DNA of 64,000 nt, taken from NCBI RefSeq assembly GCF_964204865.1, contig NC_135262.1, positions 10,726,001 through 10,790,000 on the forward strand. The letters are read 5' to 3'. The notes below the pieces were generated by a model. The model was not told the origin of the DNA, did not search any database, and was given only the letters and a program-made list of their open reading frames with translations. Shown here piece after piece: positions 24,716 through 35,400 of the stretch. The position numbers and the translations under genes were made by a program. Origin of the DNA: Styela clava. Its lineage: Eukaryota; Chordata; Ascidiacea; Stolidobranchia; Styelidae. Numbering within the stretch: the first letter of the stretch is position 1; each line of letters starts with the position of its first letter.

Positions 24716-25148
24716 CTCCAGATTATATTATCAGATTCAATTTTAAAATAATTGGATAGAATGATAAATGAACAAAAAAACTTATGGCTTTAATTTGAAG
24801 AAATTAGAAAATATAACAGTGAAACACAATTTGTTTAATTATTTCATAAGGAATTTGGTCAGGACAGGGATCAGTAAAGGAAGTATGGTCACAGCAGAAA
24901 CAAAATCGATTTTTCCATCGAAGTTCGACAGTTGCATATTCAAATAGGAAACAGCAGGTGAATATTTATTGTGCAAGACTACTATAGATTCAATTCTAAA
25001 CAGAAAACGGAACGGAAACATTGTGCAAAATTCCAATTGCTTATAAAAATAACCAAACAATAAGTAAATTTTAAATCTTGAGATATATCCTAGCATGAAT
25101 ACAGACCTATTTTAAAAAAGCACAACTTCCAAACCACTCATTTCCTGG

Positions 25149-25255
25149 ACCTCCAGAAGTATGCGCACCAAGATGGCGCACCACCTGAACATAGTATGTA
25201 TGTACCGGTTAGGATTCAGGCTGTGCGACATCTTGGTGCGCATACTTCTGGAGCA
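25149..25255. mobile_element. short palindromic MITE
   Basis: Arms CTCCAGAAGTATGCGCACCA and its inverted counterpart TGGTGCGCATACTTCTGGAG are almost perfect complements around a centre with GTACCGGTTAGGATTCAGG. Second full member of the family at 19881-19989. Confidence 0.85.
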
Positions 25256-25471
25256 CCCATTTCCTAATCCAAACCCACAATCTTAGCAAAAGAAAAAAAT
25301 TCAATAAAAAATTCCAAAAAAGTCCATAATGAACTGTCAAGATTCTGATTTTGAAGTAACTAGCTTCACTTACCCGAATAGCTGCGTGAAATTACGATAA
25401 GTACCGGTAAACATATTACGGAGATAATATCGCACAAATACCAATTATTTATACAATTGATGGATCTACAC

Positions 25472-25741
25472 CAGGGATGTGCAACATTTTTATGTCGGTG
25501 GGCCATGTAATCAACTTCAGACATATCCCTGGGCCACACAAAAAATTACCGTAGTTTTTCCATTTATACAACGCCGTGAGAAAGGCTAAAAAAGAGCTAT
25601 CACTCAGCTTTACAGTAAAAAAGACGCCGGGCAAAGCGGCGAAAGATATAATTCAGAAAAATCTGAGCGTTGACTAGGGCCACACTCAATGGCTCGGTGG
25701 GTCTGGTTTTGGCCCACGGGCCGGCATGTTGCACACGCCTG
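25472..25741. mobile_element. hAT-like MITE immediately 3' of gene B
   Basis: It starts CAGGGATGTGCAACATTTT and ends with the inverted form ATGTTGCACACGCCTG. The flanks ATCTACAC (25464-25471) and ATCTACAG (25742-25749) match at 7 of 8 bases. It begins only 20 bases past the stop codon of gene B on the minus strand, so the 3' UTR and polyadenylation site of that gene must lie within or beyond the element. Confidence 0.85.
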
Positions 25742-25761
25742 ATCTACAGCAATTGATCAAA

Positions 25762-28700
25762 TTACAAAGCTGTGTCCTCTCCAGTTCCACAAGATGACAG
25801 AATTTCATTTGTCCACCAGTCTGTATTCAGATCTGGTCCTGTTCCACCAAGAAAGAATGGTAGATATGCCGGATCGATTTTATCGTGGAGAGTTTTGAAG
25901 TTTGATCCATGAAGCATCAGCTAAGTAAAAGGAATAGGATTTACATATTTATCCCAGGAGAGAAGAAAGCCGATATGAAGACTTGATCATATTAACTATT
26001 AACTAACTATTAATATTAACTGCTTTAACTAATATATGAATGAAATTTGCAGTGTTGGGGTCTCTATTCATTGACTCGACTCTAGTTAGAACGGATTCAC
26101 CAATTGTCAAAGACCCTTAGTGACATGACCCATCTAAATTGAAAGTGAGTGTTAACTCAGAGATCGCCTTGACTCTCGATTTCAAGGAGTTTTATCCAAC
26201 ACTGGTAATTAATAATAATTAAGAGGAAAATCCAAAATTATATTAAATTTTATTTGGTGTATTAAAAATGGGGTAACAGTAAGCAATGCTAGACTTGAAA
26301 AAATTTCGATCGCTTATTAAAACTGAAGTTTTAACCCCTTGATCTCATTTGATGTGTAACAAAGGAAAAATCAATGTGAAACTCGAAAATTTCTGACCAC
26401 TGATTAAAATCTGAAGTTTTAACCCCTTGTCCTCCCATTTCATTCAGTGTGTAAAAATGGGAGAAATGAATGCGTAACTCAAAAAATTCCGATGGCTGGT
26501 TAACATCTAAAATTTTAACCCCTTGTCCCTCACCTCATTCAGTGTGTAAAAAGGGGAAAACAATGCTAAACTCAAAAAAGATTCACATCGCTGGTTAAAA
26601 TCTGAAGTTTTAACCCCTTGTCCCACATCTTACCCGTGTGTAAAAAGAGGGTAAACAATGCTAAACTCAAAATTCAGATCGCTGGTTAAAATCTGAAGCT
26701 TTAACCCCTTGTCCCACATCTTATCAGTGTGTTAAGGGGTAAGCAATTTTAACTGATCATTATGTTGCAGTGGTGACTCATCTAGAAGAGCCTACACCAG
26801 AGAAAAAGGTGAAAAATAAAAAGGTAAGAAATTACGTTATAGTCAATAATATTTTATTAATAACGAAGATCATTAGTATAGTTTGGTCTCCATGACTATT
26901 TCAAACCTTACTTTAAAGAAAAATATAAGAAAAAAAGCATTAAAAAGATACAACAAATTGTTTATCAATCTTTCTATCACCTACCCTTTCCTTCATTTTT
27001 TCTTTCATGAAAGCACTGATGACTGCATATATAGTATCGAACACAAGACCTTCATTGACCATATTTAAGCTTTTAACTCGGATGGGCATAGCCTCCTGTA
27101 TCGTAGAAAATATAGTTGAAAAGGTTTCATAGTAGCCTATACCTTAAATAATACATGGTTACAAAAAACAAAATTCACAAATTAATCGTTGATGAAATAG
27201 GATTTAAAATTGTCATTTATATATATAACTTCAAGTTTAAGAGCGAATGAGGGAATTCAAATACGAAAGAATAAGTAATGGCATCAGATAAACATGTTTT
27301 GGGTAATAAATCCCTTGATTTTTGCAACTTTGTTCAATTATGAAATCTGAAAATAAGCATCTTCAATATGATTTCATTACAGTGAATTATAAAAAAAATG
27401 TGACTTTCCTCTTAAATTTTGCAAAAAACACACAAAAATCAATTTACTACAAAGTACCACTTTCAAATGCATTTCGAACCTGAACAATATGAAGCATCCT
27501 TTTGCCCACAGATGCCATTTGCAATGCCATTGTCAGTCCGAAGTGTGTCATGTCTTCTATTACAGTCATACCATGAATCTGAAAATATAGCAAAGATTAA
27601 AAAAAGACGCAGGCCCAATTTTGCTTTTTATTCAATGTCATAGTGTCAAAATTGCTCATTAATCAACCCATAGCAAAATATACATGGTGTTCATAAGGTT
27701 TTGTGTTAAATTGGGTAAAATAGTGGGCACATAAAGGTGTACTCTAAAAAAAAGTAGAAAAAACTTGAACAAACAATGAATAAAATGAAACAACCTGTTC
27801 AAAATATATTAACAACTGAATTCCTCCTATCACGAAAGAAGCATGAAACATTAGCACTTAACTAGGTTGGTGATATCGGTTGAAGATTTTAGGTACAAAC
27901 CCCTTCAGTAGAAATGAGATAAAATAAGTAAGCAATGCCGAACTAAAAGTCTTTTAATTTTTTAAGTGTCTTATATTTCAGTAGCTACTTGCTTGGGATT
28001 ATTACTTATCGATCTTGATCGGTCAGTATGTTGATAGGTATTTGTTTGTTTGTCTGTCTGTTTGTCTGTTAGATACATGCGATATCTCACGAAAGCGAGG
28101 TTGAATCTGCTCCAAATTTTGCATGTGCATTCATCATACCTCGGACCAGAAGCCTATTGATTTTGGATGAATTATGTCGTATAATTAGTGAGTTATCAAT
28201 TAATTAGTGATGAAGAGATCTAGATTTTTGCAAAGCGAGAGAACGCACATGAGCTAGATTTTTTAGGCGAGAGCGCGCATGTGCTGAGTGTGTGTGTGCA
28301 ATGCGCAAGTTTCCGTCGAGAAAAATTCCACGCTATTGAGTCAGATCGAAGGATACATGCCGCTAGATCGATAAGTCAGCGATCTGATCACTATTTCGTT
28401 TTATTGTTGTGAGATTCCTGAGAGCGAGATTGTAAGATAAATAGTACCTGGAATTCTTCTTGCTCTAGTAATTTATCGAGTGATAAAATCAGTATAGCAA
28501 TGAACTTCAGCATATCTTCCTTGCTCTGAAAACCATATCCTTAAAATAAAAGAGGATTTTATTAAGAGATGATCTGGTCTTCTGCATAAGTATAGCATTT
28601 AATAATGTTCTGCATTCACCTAACATTTAACATATTTCTTATTGCAATATTGAGGTTATTTTTTTCCAATATCAATTTGAGGGCTTCCTTATAACAAACA

Positions 28701-29881
28701 ATCTTGCTCATAGGGTAGTTCAAACAGAGTTTTGAAAGTGATGAGAAAGTCACCTGGTCTCACAATCATGACAAAAGTACCATCTTTTGCTCTGCCGTTT
28801 CTCAAAGGAAGCAATGGTCCAGCCGATATCAAGTCTTTGAAAGGTGTAGGGTCATCAACCTAATTTGAATAGAAGTAATAATATTTGATACTATAAATAT
28901 AAAAATAGTCATAACATAACCCTGGAAACGCAAGCTACTTGCACACTTCAGTACCAGAAAAAACGGTAAGTAACAGTTTGATTAAATCCTGGTATGGCTT
29001 TTAAAATTTTCACTAGAGTTGTAGCAACCAGTATGCCCCAGATTTTTTCTGTTTGTCCAAAGTCAGAATAAAGAAGCAACATGTGAACCATAGTTAATAT
29101 TTAACTATCTTGGAAACTGATTGCCCATTGAGCTACACTTTCCTATCTGGTGGAATTTGACAGTCCCAGTAATAATATGTTGTGCCAAACTTGTTGAAAA
29201 AATATGATATTTATTGGAAAAAGTTTCAATTATATAGTATATTTCAATGATAAAATCCTTTTTTTATTACGGTAGGTATAATTTCTTACATAATCAAAAA
29301 GTTCTTTCCATTCATTTCTCTGTTTATGATAGTTCACAAGAGTTTCCATGGCTCGATCCTCGTCAAACTTTTTCACTCTAAGAAACCTGAACAAAATTTT
29401 TTTTTATAAATAAATTTAGTTCCTATGACTGGTATTTCTTCAAATGAATAATGATTTAAGTACGGTACATGAAAGGGGGTAAGAAAGGAGAAGTAGTCTT
29501 CACAAAAAACTTAGTGATTCTAAAATATCTTTGTTAGAAAATCAAATGAATCATACAGAGTAAACCAGACTTATTTTAAGACATAATATATTGAAGAAGA
29601 CCCAAGCGCCTTGAACATGTCCTATATACAATGCAACAGTAATGATCAGTAAATTACCCCCCCTAAAAAAAACAGAACCCAAACTTTCCCACTCCTGTAT
29701 ACCTGAGTAAAAAATCATCATCAGACCGAATTAATTCCAATCCATTATCTTCTTCTTCAAATCTTGTTCTCAGCTTATCAATTGCAGCCAATCTCTTATC
29801 ATTATCTTCAGGTTCGTTTAATTCCGCAACAGCTTTTTTCATCAATTCTGGTGATAATTTACATTCATATCTTCCAGACAT
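25762..29881 (-). CDS. CRAL-TRIO lipid-transfer protein B (alpha-tocopherol transfer protein-like)
   Basis: Seven coding exons: 29881-29703, 29386-29290, 28859-28754, 28539-28448, 27578-27480, 27095-26985, 25920-25762 (TAA), giving 280 aa with all phases consistent. It starts MSGRYECKLSPELMKK, has the N-domain FLLR/FLRVKKF junction split by intron 1, VMIVRPG at the end of exon 3, HGMTVIEDM in exon 5, AMPIRVKSLNMVNEGL in exon 6 and the C-terminal LPFFLGGTGPD...WW block ending GEDTAL. Exon sizes 179, 97, 106, 92, 99, 111 and 159 match genes A and D. The expected role is intracellular transport of a hydrophobic ligand, as in TTPA or clavesin relatives. Exon 5 has an unusual but usable donor (CAG/gttcga). 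Intron 6 holds an 80-bp-class minisatellite and intron 4 a GTCTGTCTG-family repeat. Retinaldehyde-type or other ligands are equally possible. Confidence 0.9.
26265..26750. repeat. degenerate minisatellite, about 80-bp unit, five to six copies
   Basis: The recurring phrase GAAGTTTTAACCCCTTGTCCC, then CAGTGTGTAAAAAGGGG, AACAATGCTAAACTC and GATCGCTGGTTAAAATCT, appears five to six times with drift and small length changes. The most alike copies lie at 26.5-26.7 kb. It is inside intron 6 of gene B. A looser relative may lie at 27.85-27.95 kb. Confidence 0.85.
28001..28430 (+). repeat. dispersed repeat of the GTCTGTCTGTTAGAYACATGCG type
   Basis: It contains TATCGATCTTGATCGGTCAG, TTTGTCTGTCTG..., GATATCTCACGAAAGCG, TTGAATCTGCTCCAAATTTT and GCATGTGCATTCATCAT. 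The same ordered blocks occur as a reverse complement at about 50.19-50.38 kb, so this is an interspersed family rather than local structure. It lies in intron 4 of gene B. Confidence 0.75.
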
Positions 29882-30049
29882 TTTTATTGTTTTATTTTTG
29901 AGACTAATACCTGATACAGTGTATAGGATAATATTGTTATAAACGAATAGAACATACTTTTCTAATACATCACAATATGCTGTTATCTTATGTCATTGTT
30001 TAAAAGGATAGAATGAAATTGAACACAGCTAGGTCAAAGAGTAGTTCAC

Positions 30050-30350
30050 CATTTACACCACATGCACTATAAAGTACTGATTGGTACACAACGGTAAATT
30101 GACAAAGATAGTCTTGCAGATTTCACAATCTCATGTCATCCCTTATTTCAACAATTGTACCACATTTACCAAATGCACTATAAAGTATAGATTGGTGCAC
30201 ATGAATAAATATGAAAAAGTTGTCTCACACATTTCACAATCTCATGAGTCCCTTATTTCACCACTTGTACCATGTGTACCAGATGCACTTCATATTGCAA
30301 ATTAGTTCACATGAGTGAATCTGTAAAGATTGTCCCATGCAATTCATCTC
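30050..30350. repeat. diverged tandem repeat, about 110-bp unit, three copies
   Basis: GCACTATAAAGTACTGATTGG, GCACTATAAAGTATAGATTGG and the looser GCACTTCATATTGCAAATTAG recur at about 110-112-bp spacing. Each is followed by GTRCACA(T)GART/AAT-like sequence, a TTGTCYCA(C)RCA(T)TTCA stretch and CTCATG. The copies differ enough to be old. Confidence 0.75.
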
Positions 30351-31267
30351 ATGTCAAAATTGTAAGGCATCAGCCACAAAGATATTTTTCAGGAATAAGT
30401 TAACAATTTTTAACAAAATAATTTCAAAAGTATTAGGTACGCTTAATTACAACCAGTTTTATAATTGTTGTTTTCCATTCATTGATTGTTATTATAAATA
30501 AATTTCTCAGTAATAAATAATAACAGGAAAAAACAATAACACCGGATATATACATGTTAGAAAGTGTAATATTGACAACACACCACATCAACAACAAAAA
30601 ACACATTTTCCTTTCCCAAAAATGTGTGAAATTTGAAATTTTTCTCTGAAATAACATAAACAATATAGACCAAAAAGCAGTCCTAAAAATTGTGTTTTCA
30701 GCAGTGTATTCAACGATTTATAAGTAGCCGGGAACAAATAACGGAAAGGCAATAACTGGCACATTGAGGTAGTTTTATCTAATAAAACTATGATTAAGTA
30801 CACTTTAAATCAAGTTGGGGCTAAACTGATCAAGTTTTCACAACACAAATGATTGAATTCTATACATTATGTTGAAAAATTTACCTCGAAAAAGGAGGTA
30901 GGGTTATATAGACAGCAAAAGTGGTGCAAACAAACAACTGAGCAATGCTCAAATATATTGAGATCATACATTAGTAGGTCATGGATCATAGGTCATCAAT
31001 ATACATTGAGGTCATGCATTGGTACATGTACATTAAGGCCTGAGAGAGAGAATTTTTTTCAGTGAAATATAGGATTCAGGCAAAATTTGAAAACAATGGA
31101 AGCAATAGCCTTGTAGTGACCATCTATATCTAAATACTGGAAATTTGAAATTGATTGGTCCATCAGTAGTCATATAAAAAGATTTTTCTTGACAACAGCA
31201 ATAAGTTAAAATACAACAAACAACAACCAAAACTCTGCAAAACGATTCATGTGTATACTTTATGTCC

Positions 31268-31292
31268 ATATATATATATATATATATATATA
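31268..31292. repeat. (TA)n microsatellite
   Basis: About a dozen uninterrupted TA dinucleotides. A second AT run lies at about 49711-49731. Confidence 0.9.
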
Positions 31293-32437
31293 CATCACAA
31301 GATATTTCAGAGTATTATATCCTAGTTTGAGAAGAATTGAAACTAATGTTAGTGGCAAATGAATATTCAATTTTAGTTAGTAATGATTTTGAAACTTATT
31401 TTTTAAGAGGCAAGAAAATGCATATATACCTATGGAACTAGAAGAGTAGCAGCATAAATGACTTTTGAAACATGTAAAACAGAGAACAATCAATTGAAAA
31501 ATTTAATTGAGACAAAGAATAGGATATCAGTAGATCAGCAGTATATCATTGTAAAATCGTTTTTTGTATTTCGAATTGCAAGCTGAAGACAGTGACAATT
31601 TTTTTAATATTGCTATGTTGAACGTTATCGAGAAATTTATTAAGTGTTAAATTGCACAAATAGTCATAAAAATATATTATCAACCTAAGAAAATTTTCCT
31701 ACGACAGTGAACACAAAAAATATTTAATGAGTAATACACAATACTAAAACAAGTAGTATATACAAAACAACATTAAAAAGTATGCAGGCTAAAATGGTTG
31801 AAAATGACAGATATATACATATTCAATTGGTGAATAAAAGGATTTTAGAAAATACGTTTAAAAGATATCTGATAGATTTCAGTTAAATTAAAATTAACTT
31901 TAACAGGAAAATTCCAACGACTATTTATACTGATTGATCTAACTTCATTATTATAGATATTATACTAAAGTGCATTCATCTTGGTTATTCAAAATAGAAA
32001 TGAATCGCACGGTACAGGATTTCGGCTCACAAAAAAAATTTAAGAGGGGAAATACATACACTTACAAGCTTATGCTACGAAATTCCTCAATTAATCTGAT
32101 CTAGAGAACATATCTAATATGAAGTAGGTGACATGAATATAAATATCAATAAAGTGTGTGCTGTCTGCTGTGTATGATTTCAGTCAGTTAAAAAACAATT
32201 TAAAAAAATCCAAAACAGACACAAAAACATTGAATAAAATCAACGTTTCTCTTTCACACACCGAAATATAGATATTATGAATTTAAATATTTAAAAAAGA
32301 CAATTGAAGTAACAGTCACATCTTCGGTTGCGATTTTAATCAATTACAGTCAAGTACACCAACTAATAATTTGTCTATCTCTACAATCCTGGATTGAAAG
32401 ACTTCTTTTTCAAAAGTGAATTTCATGTATTCTATAT

Positions 32438-35400
32438 TCAAACACTTTCATCAGATGGTATTATTTCACTAGACCACCATTCAGCATCCAAATCAGGCCC
32501 ACTTCCACCAAAGATTGAAGGAAGAAATGAAGGCTCAATTACCTCATGAAGTTTTTCAAAATTGCTACCATGGAGCTGCAACTGAAAATGAAAAAAAGGA
32601 TACATTCTACTGTGGAGACATTTATGATATTTTCTATATTATATGAAGGGCTTAATTCTGAAAATTTGTTCGATCTAAACGACTGAAGTCAAGTCGAGTT
32701 CACTTCGAGTCTGAGTCATAGTAGATTTCATTAATCAGGAAATTTTTCCCAAGTATAATGATACCTCGGTAGTCGAATGATTGATACCCTAAAATTCCAC
32801 TCAAAAAGAAATTTGGTGCTCAATCACCTGAATGCGCCGCCGAGTGAGATGACGTCATCCATACCGCACATCTCGGCTGCCTCTTGAACATACAACAAGA
32901 GGGCGATGCTCAAATATGTGGACACAAAGGCCAAAACAAAGTAGTGTGGGTATGGGTATGCAATCTGTCACAGTAGATCACTGGTACCGCAATCCTCTCG
33001 ACTAGTGGGAAAGCGAAACCGCAATTTTGATAATATCATTACACAAAAAAAAAATCCCATAGAGCCCACAGAAATTTTCTCAAACGTACAGAAACTGTTT
33101 TTTCATAATTTTAACTTTATTAGGTATACATTTAATTGATTATTGGACACGAAGTGGACATAACGATCGTTTCAATATTATGTTGTTGTTGTTCTTGTTC
33201 TTTGACACGTTTTTAAAAAGTCGCTTTTCTCTTCGAATACTGGACCAATTGCTTTTGAAATTTTCAGTGGTTGAAGATAAAATTTTTCTCCAGAAGGCTA
33301 TTACTTTTTTTTTCGCTATGACGTCATCAAAATTATTGCCATTGGGTGGCGCTACGTGTCCATATATTTGAGCATAGCTCTCTTGTTGTTGTTTAGGTAC
33401 AAGTTTTGTTAATATTTTGGGTATTTTGAAATGCGCACGAAAAAAATTAAAATAATTACCATTTTTTATTATGGCAAAAAAAAGTTTCAGTACTCGAACA
33501 AATCGGTAGTCGAACAGATAACACTAATCATGAACAAATTATGTTCGACTACCGAGGTATCACAGTATAACAACATATACAATAAAAAACTGTCTTCATA
33601 GCAAAGTTATCATATGGCCAAGAACTTTCTGACATTCATGAAAAAAACAGTAAATTTAACTAGAATAAAACTATTATACAAACCCTTCTCTTCATTTTCT
33701 CTTTCAAAAATTTATTGATGATCATATAAATCATGTCAAAAACGACAGGTTCGTTAACAATGTTCAAACTTTTCACTCGAACAGGCATAGCGTCCTAGAA
33801 ATATAAAATTATTTGATTCTTATTAATTTATATCAGAGAAATATTTTAGTCGAATAACAAATAGGTAAGTTAATTAAATGATTAGACATGATGAAACATA
33901 ACTGACTACATCATAATATACCGTAGTTACTTCATCAGTGTCAGTGTTGTGGAAAATTTACAGCGGACTCAAAATCTTAACTTTGGAAATATTAAATAAC
34001 AACTCTCTCGCCGACTCCTGGTTAACAATAATTCTCCTGCTGGCTACAACTAATCCCATGCCATACACATCATGAACCGTTAACCGGGTGCGAGGCCTCG
34101 GTTTGGCCGTATTATCAGCTTTCCTATCCACAGGATATATATGTAAATCCTATCTTAAAATAAAAGGAAATGAGCGAAAATTTCATTTCATTTAAATAAA
34201 ACAAATTTCCATGAAATATTACCTGTAATAACCCAAGCATTCTTCTGCCAATACCAGGCATTTGGGTCGCAATTGAAAATCCAACATCATATAGATTTTG
34301 AATGACACATAACCCACAAATCTAAATACAAGCAGACTCCTTATTAATAAATAATCATAATATTATATCTGGCAGATAAAAGCATGTCTATGCATTGGAT
34401 ACAGCTAGTTCAAGAGTAGGCAAGAGGCCAAAAATGTTGCCCACCTAGATTTGCGGGCCATGTAATCTGACTATCAATCTTCACAAATTAGGGTGCAGAA
34501 AAGGAATCAGCGACAGATTATTAGAAACCATCGAAAAACGATAGATTAAATTACAAGGCAAGAATGCGTAAGCTGTGAACAAAAATGAGCGATATGGGGA
34601 TTTTAACAAAACTTTGTGGGCAGTACTGGGCACTAAATTAAAACTCTAGGCTGTGCGTGACGGCACACCGCAATGGCACAAGGCGAAGGTAAGAGGGTGT
34701 GCAATGTACGCCGTCAAATCGAGTGAGCGAGAAAACGTAAATTTAGGGCAGGCTTGGCAGCATCCGGTGATCCAGATTGTGCACCCCAACGGAGGTAGTT
34801 TACCTATGCCAGAGTTAGTTGAATAAATAACAGAGTTCATCATTAAAAAATACGTAGCGAACACTTCTGCATTCATGGCTGAGGGGTCAGCAAAATTTAC
34901 AATCGACCAACTCAAAAATTTTGATTAAAACTCCGAGAGAAATGTTCACTCCGAATCGAGGTTTGAACTTTATTAACAAAATCAAATCTTGATATGAGAA
35001 ACCCTGGCATAAGCATGCATGCATATGATATTAATATAGAATTATCATGGTGATAGGAACAACAACCCAAAATAATGTACCTGAAGTTCTTCTTGTTCTA
35101 GTAATTTTTCGAGTGTTACAATAAGCAGTGCCACAAATCTCAACATATCGTCAGATTTTTTGAAACCATAACCTGAAATTTAATTCATATTTATCTTTAT
35201 AGAGTTCATAACCATAAATACAATATTAAGTTGAGGTTGTACCAAGCTTTCATATACCATGATTGGGCATCATCAACTTATACACTGATATTTATGAAAC
35301 AATATTACATTTGAATGGTACAAGATCAGCGTAATGATTTCGAGGTTGTCAAATGTTACATTGAAGGAGGAAAAATTTAAGCATATAAAGAGACATAAAT

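Larger units (their letters stand above)
21645..25761. other. intergenic region between CRAL-TRIO genes A and B, repeat-rich
   Basis: No gene seen. It would carry the promoter of gene A (just above 21644) and the 3' flank of gene B. Contents: an isolated TAGGGCCGGGCATTTCGAATC-like transposon end at about 21868, a 60-bp tandem repeat at 22.3 kb, a SINE fragment at about 23.35-23.44 kb, hAT MITEs at 23.67, 24.62 and 25.47 kb and a palindromic MITE at 25.15 kb, each listed separately where bounded. Confidence 0.55.
29882..32437. other. intergenic region between CRAL-TRIO genes B and C
   Basis: No gene is supported. It carries the promoter side of gene B, a tandem repeat at 30.05-30.35 kb and a TA microsatellite at about 31268-31292. 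Several short frames (30433-30803 minus, 31033-31269 minus) look random. Confidence 0.5.
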
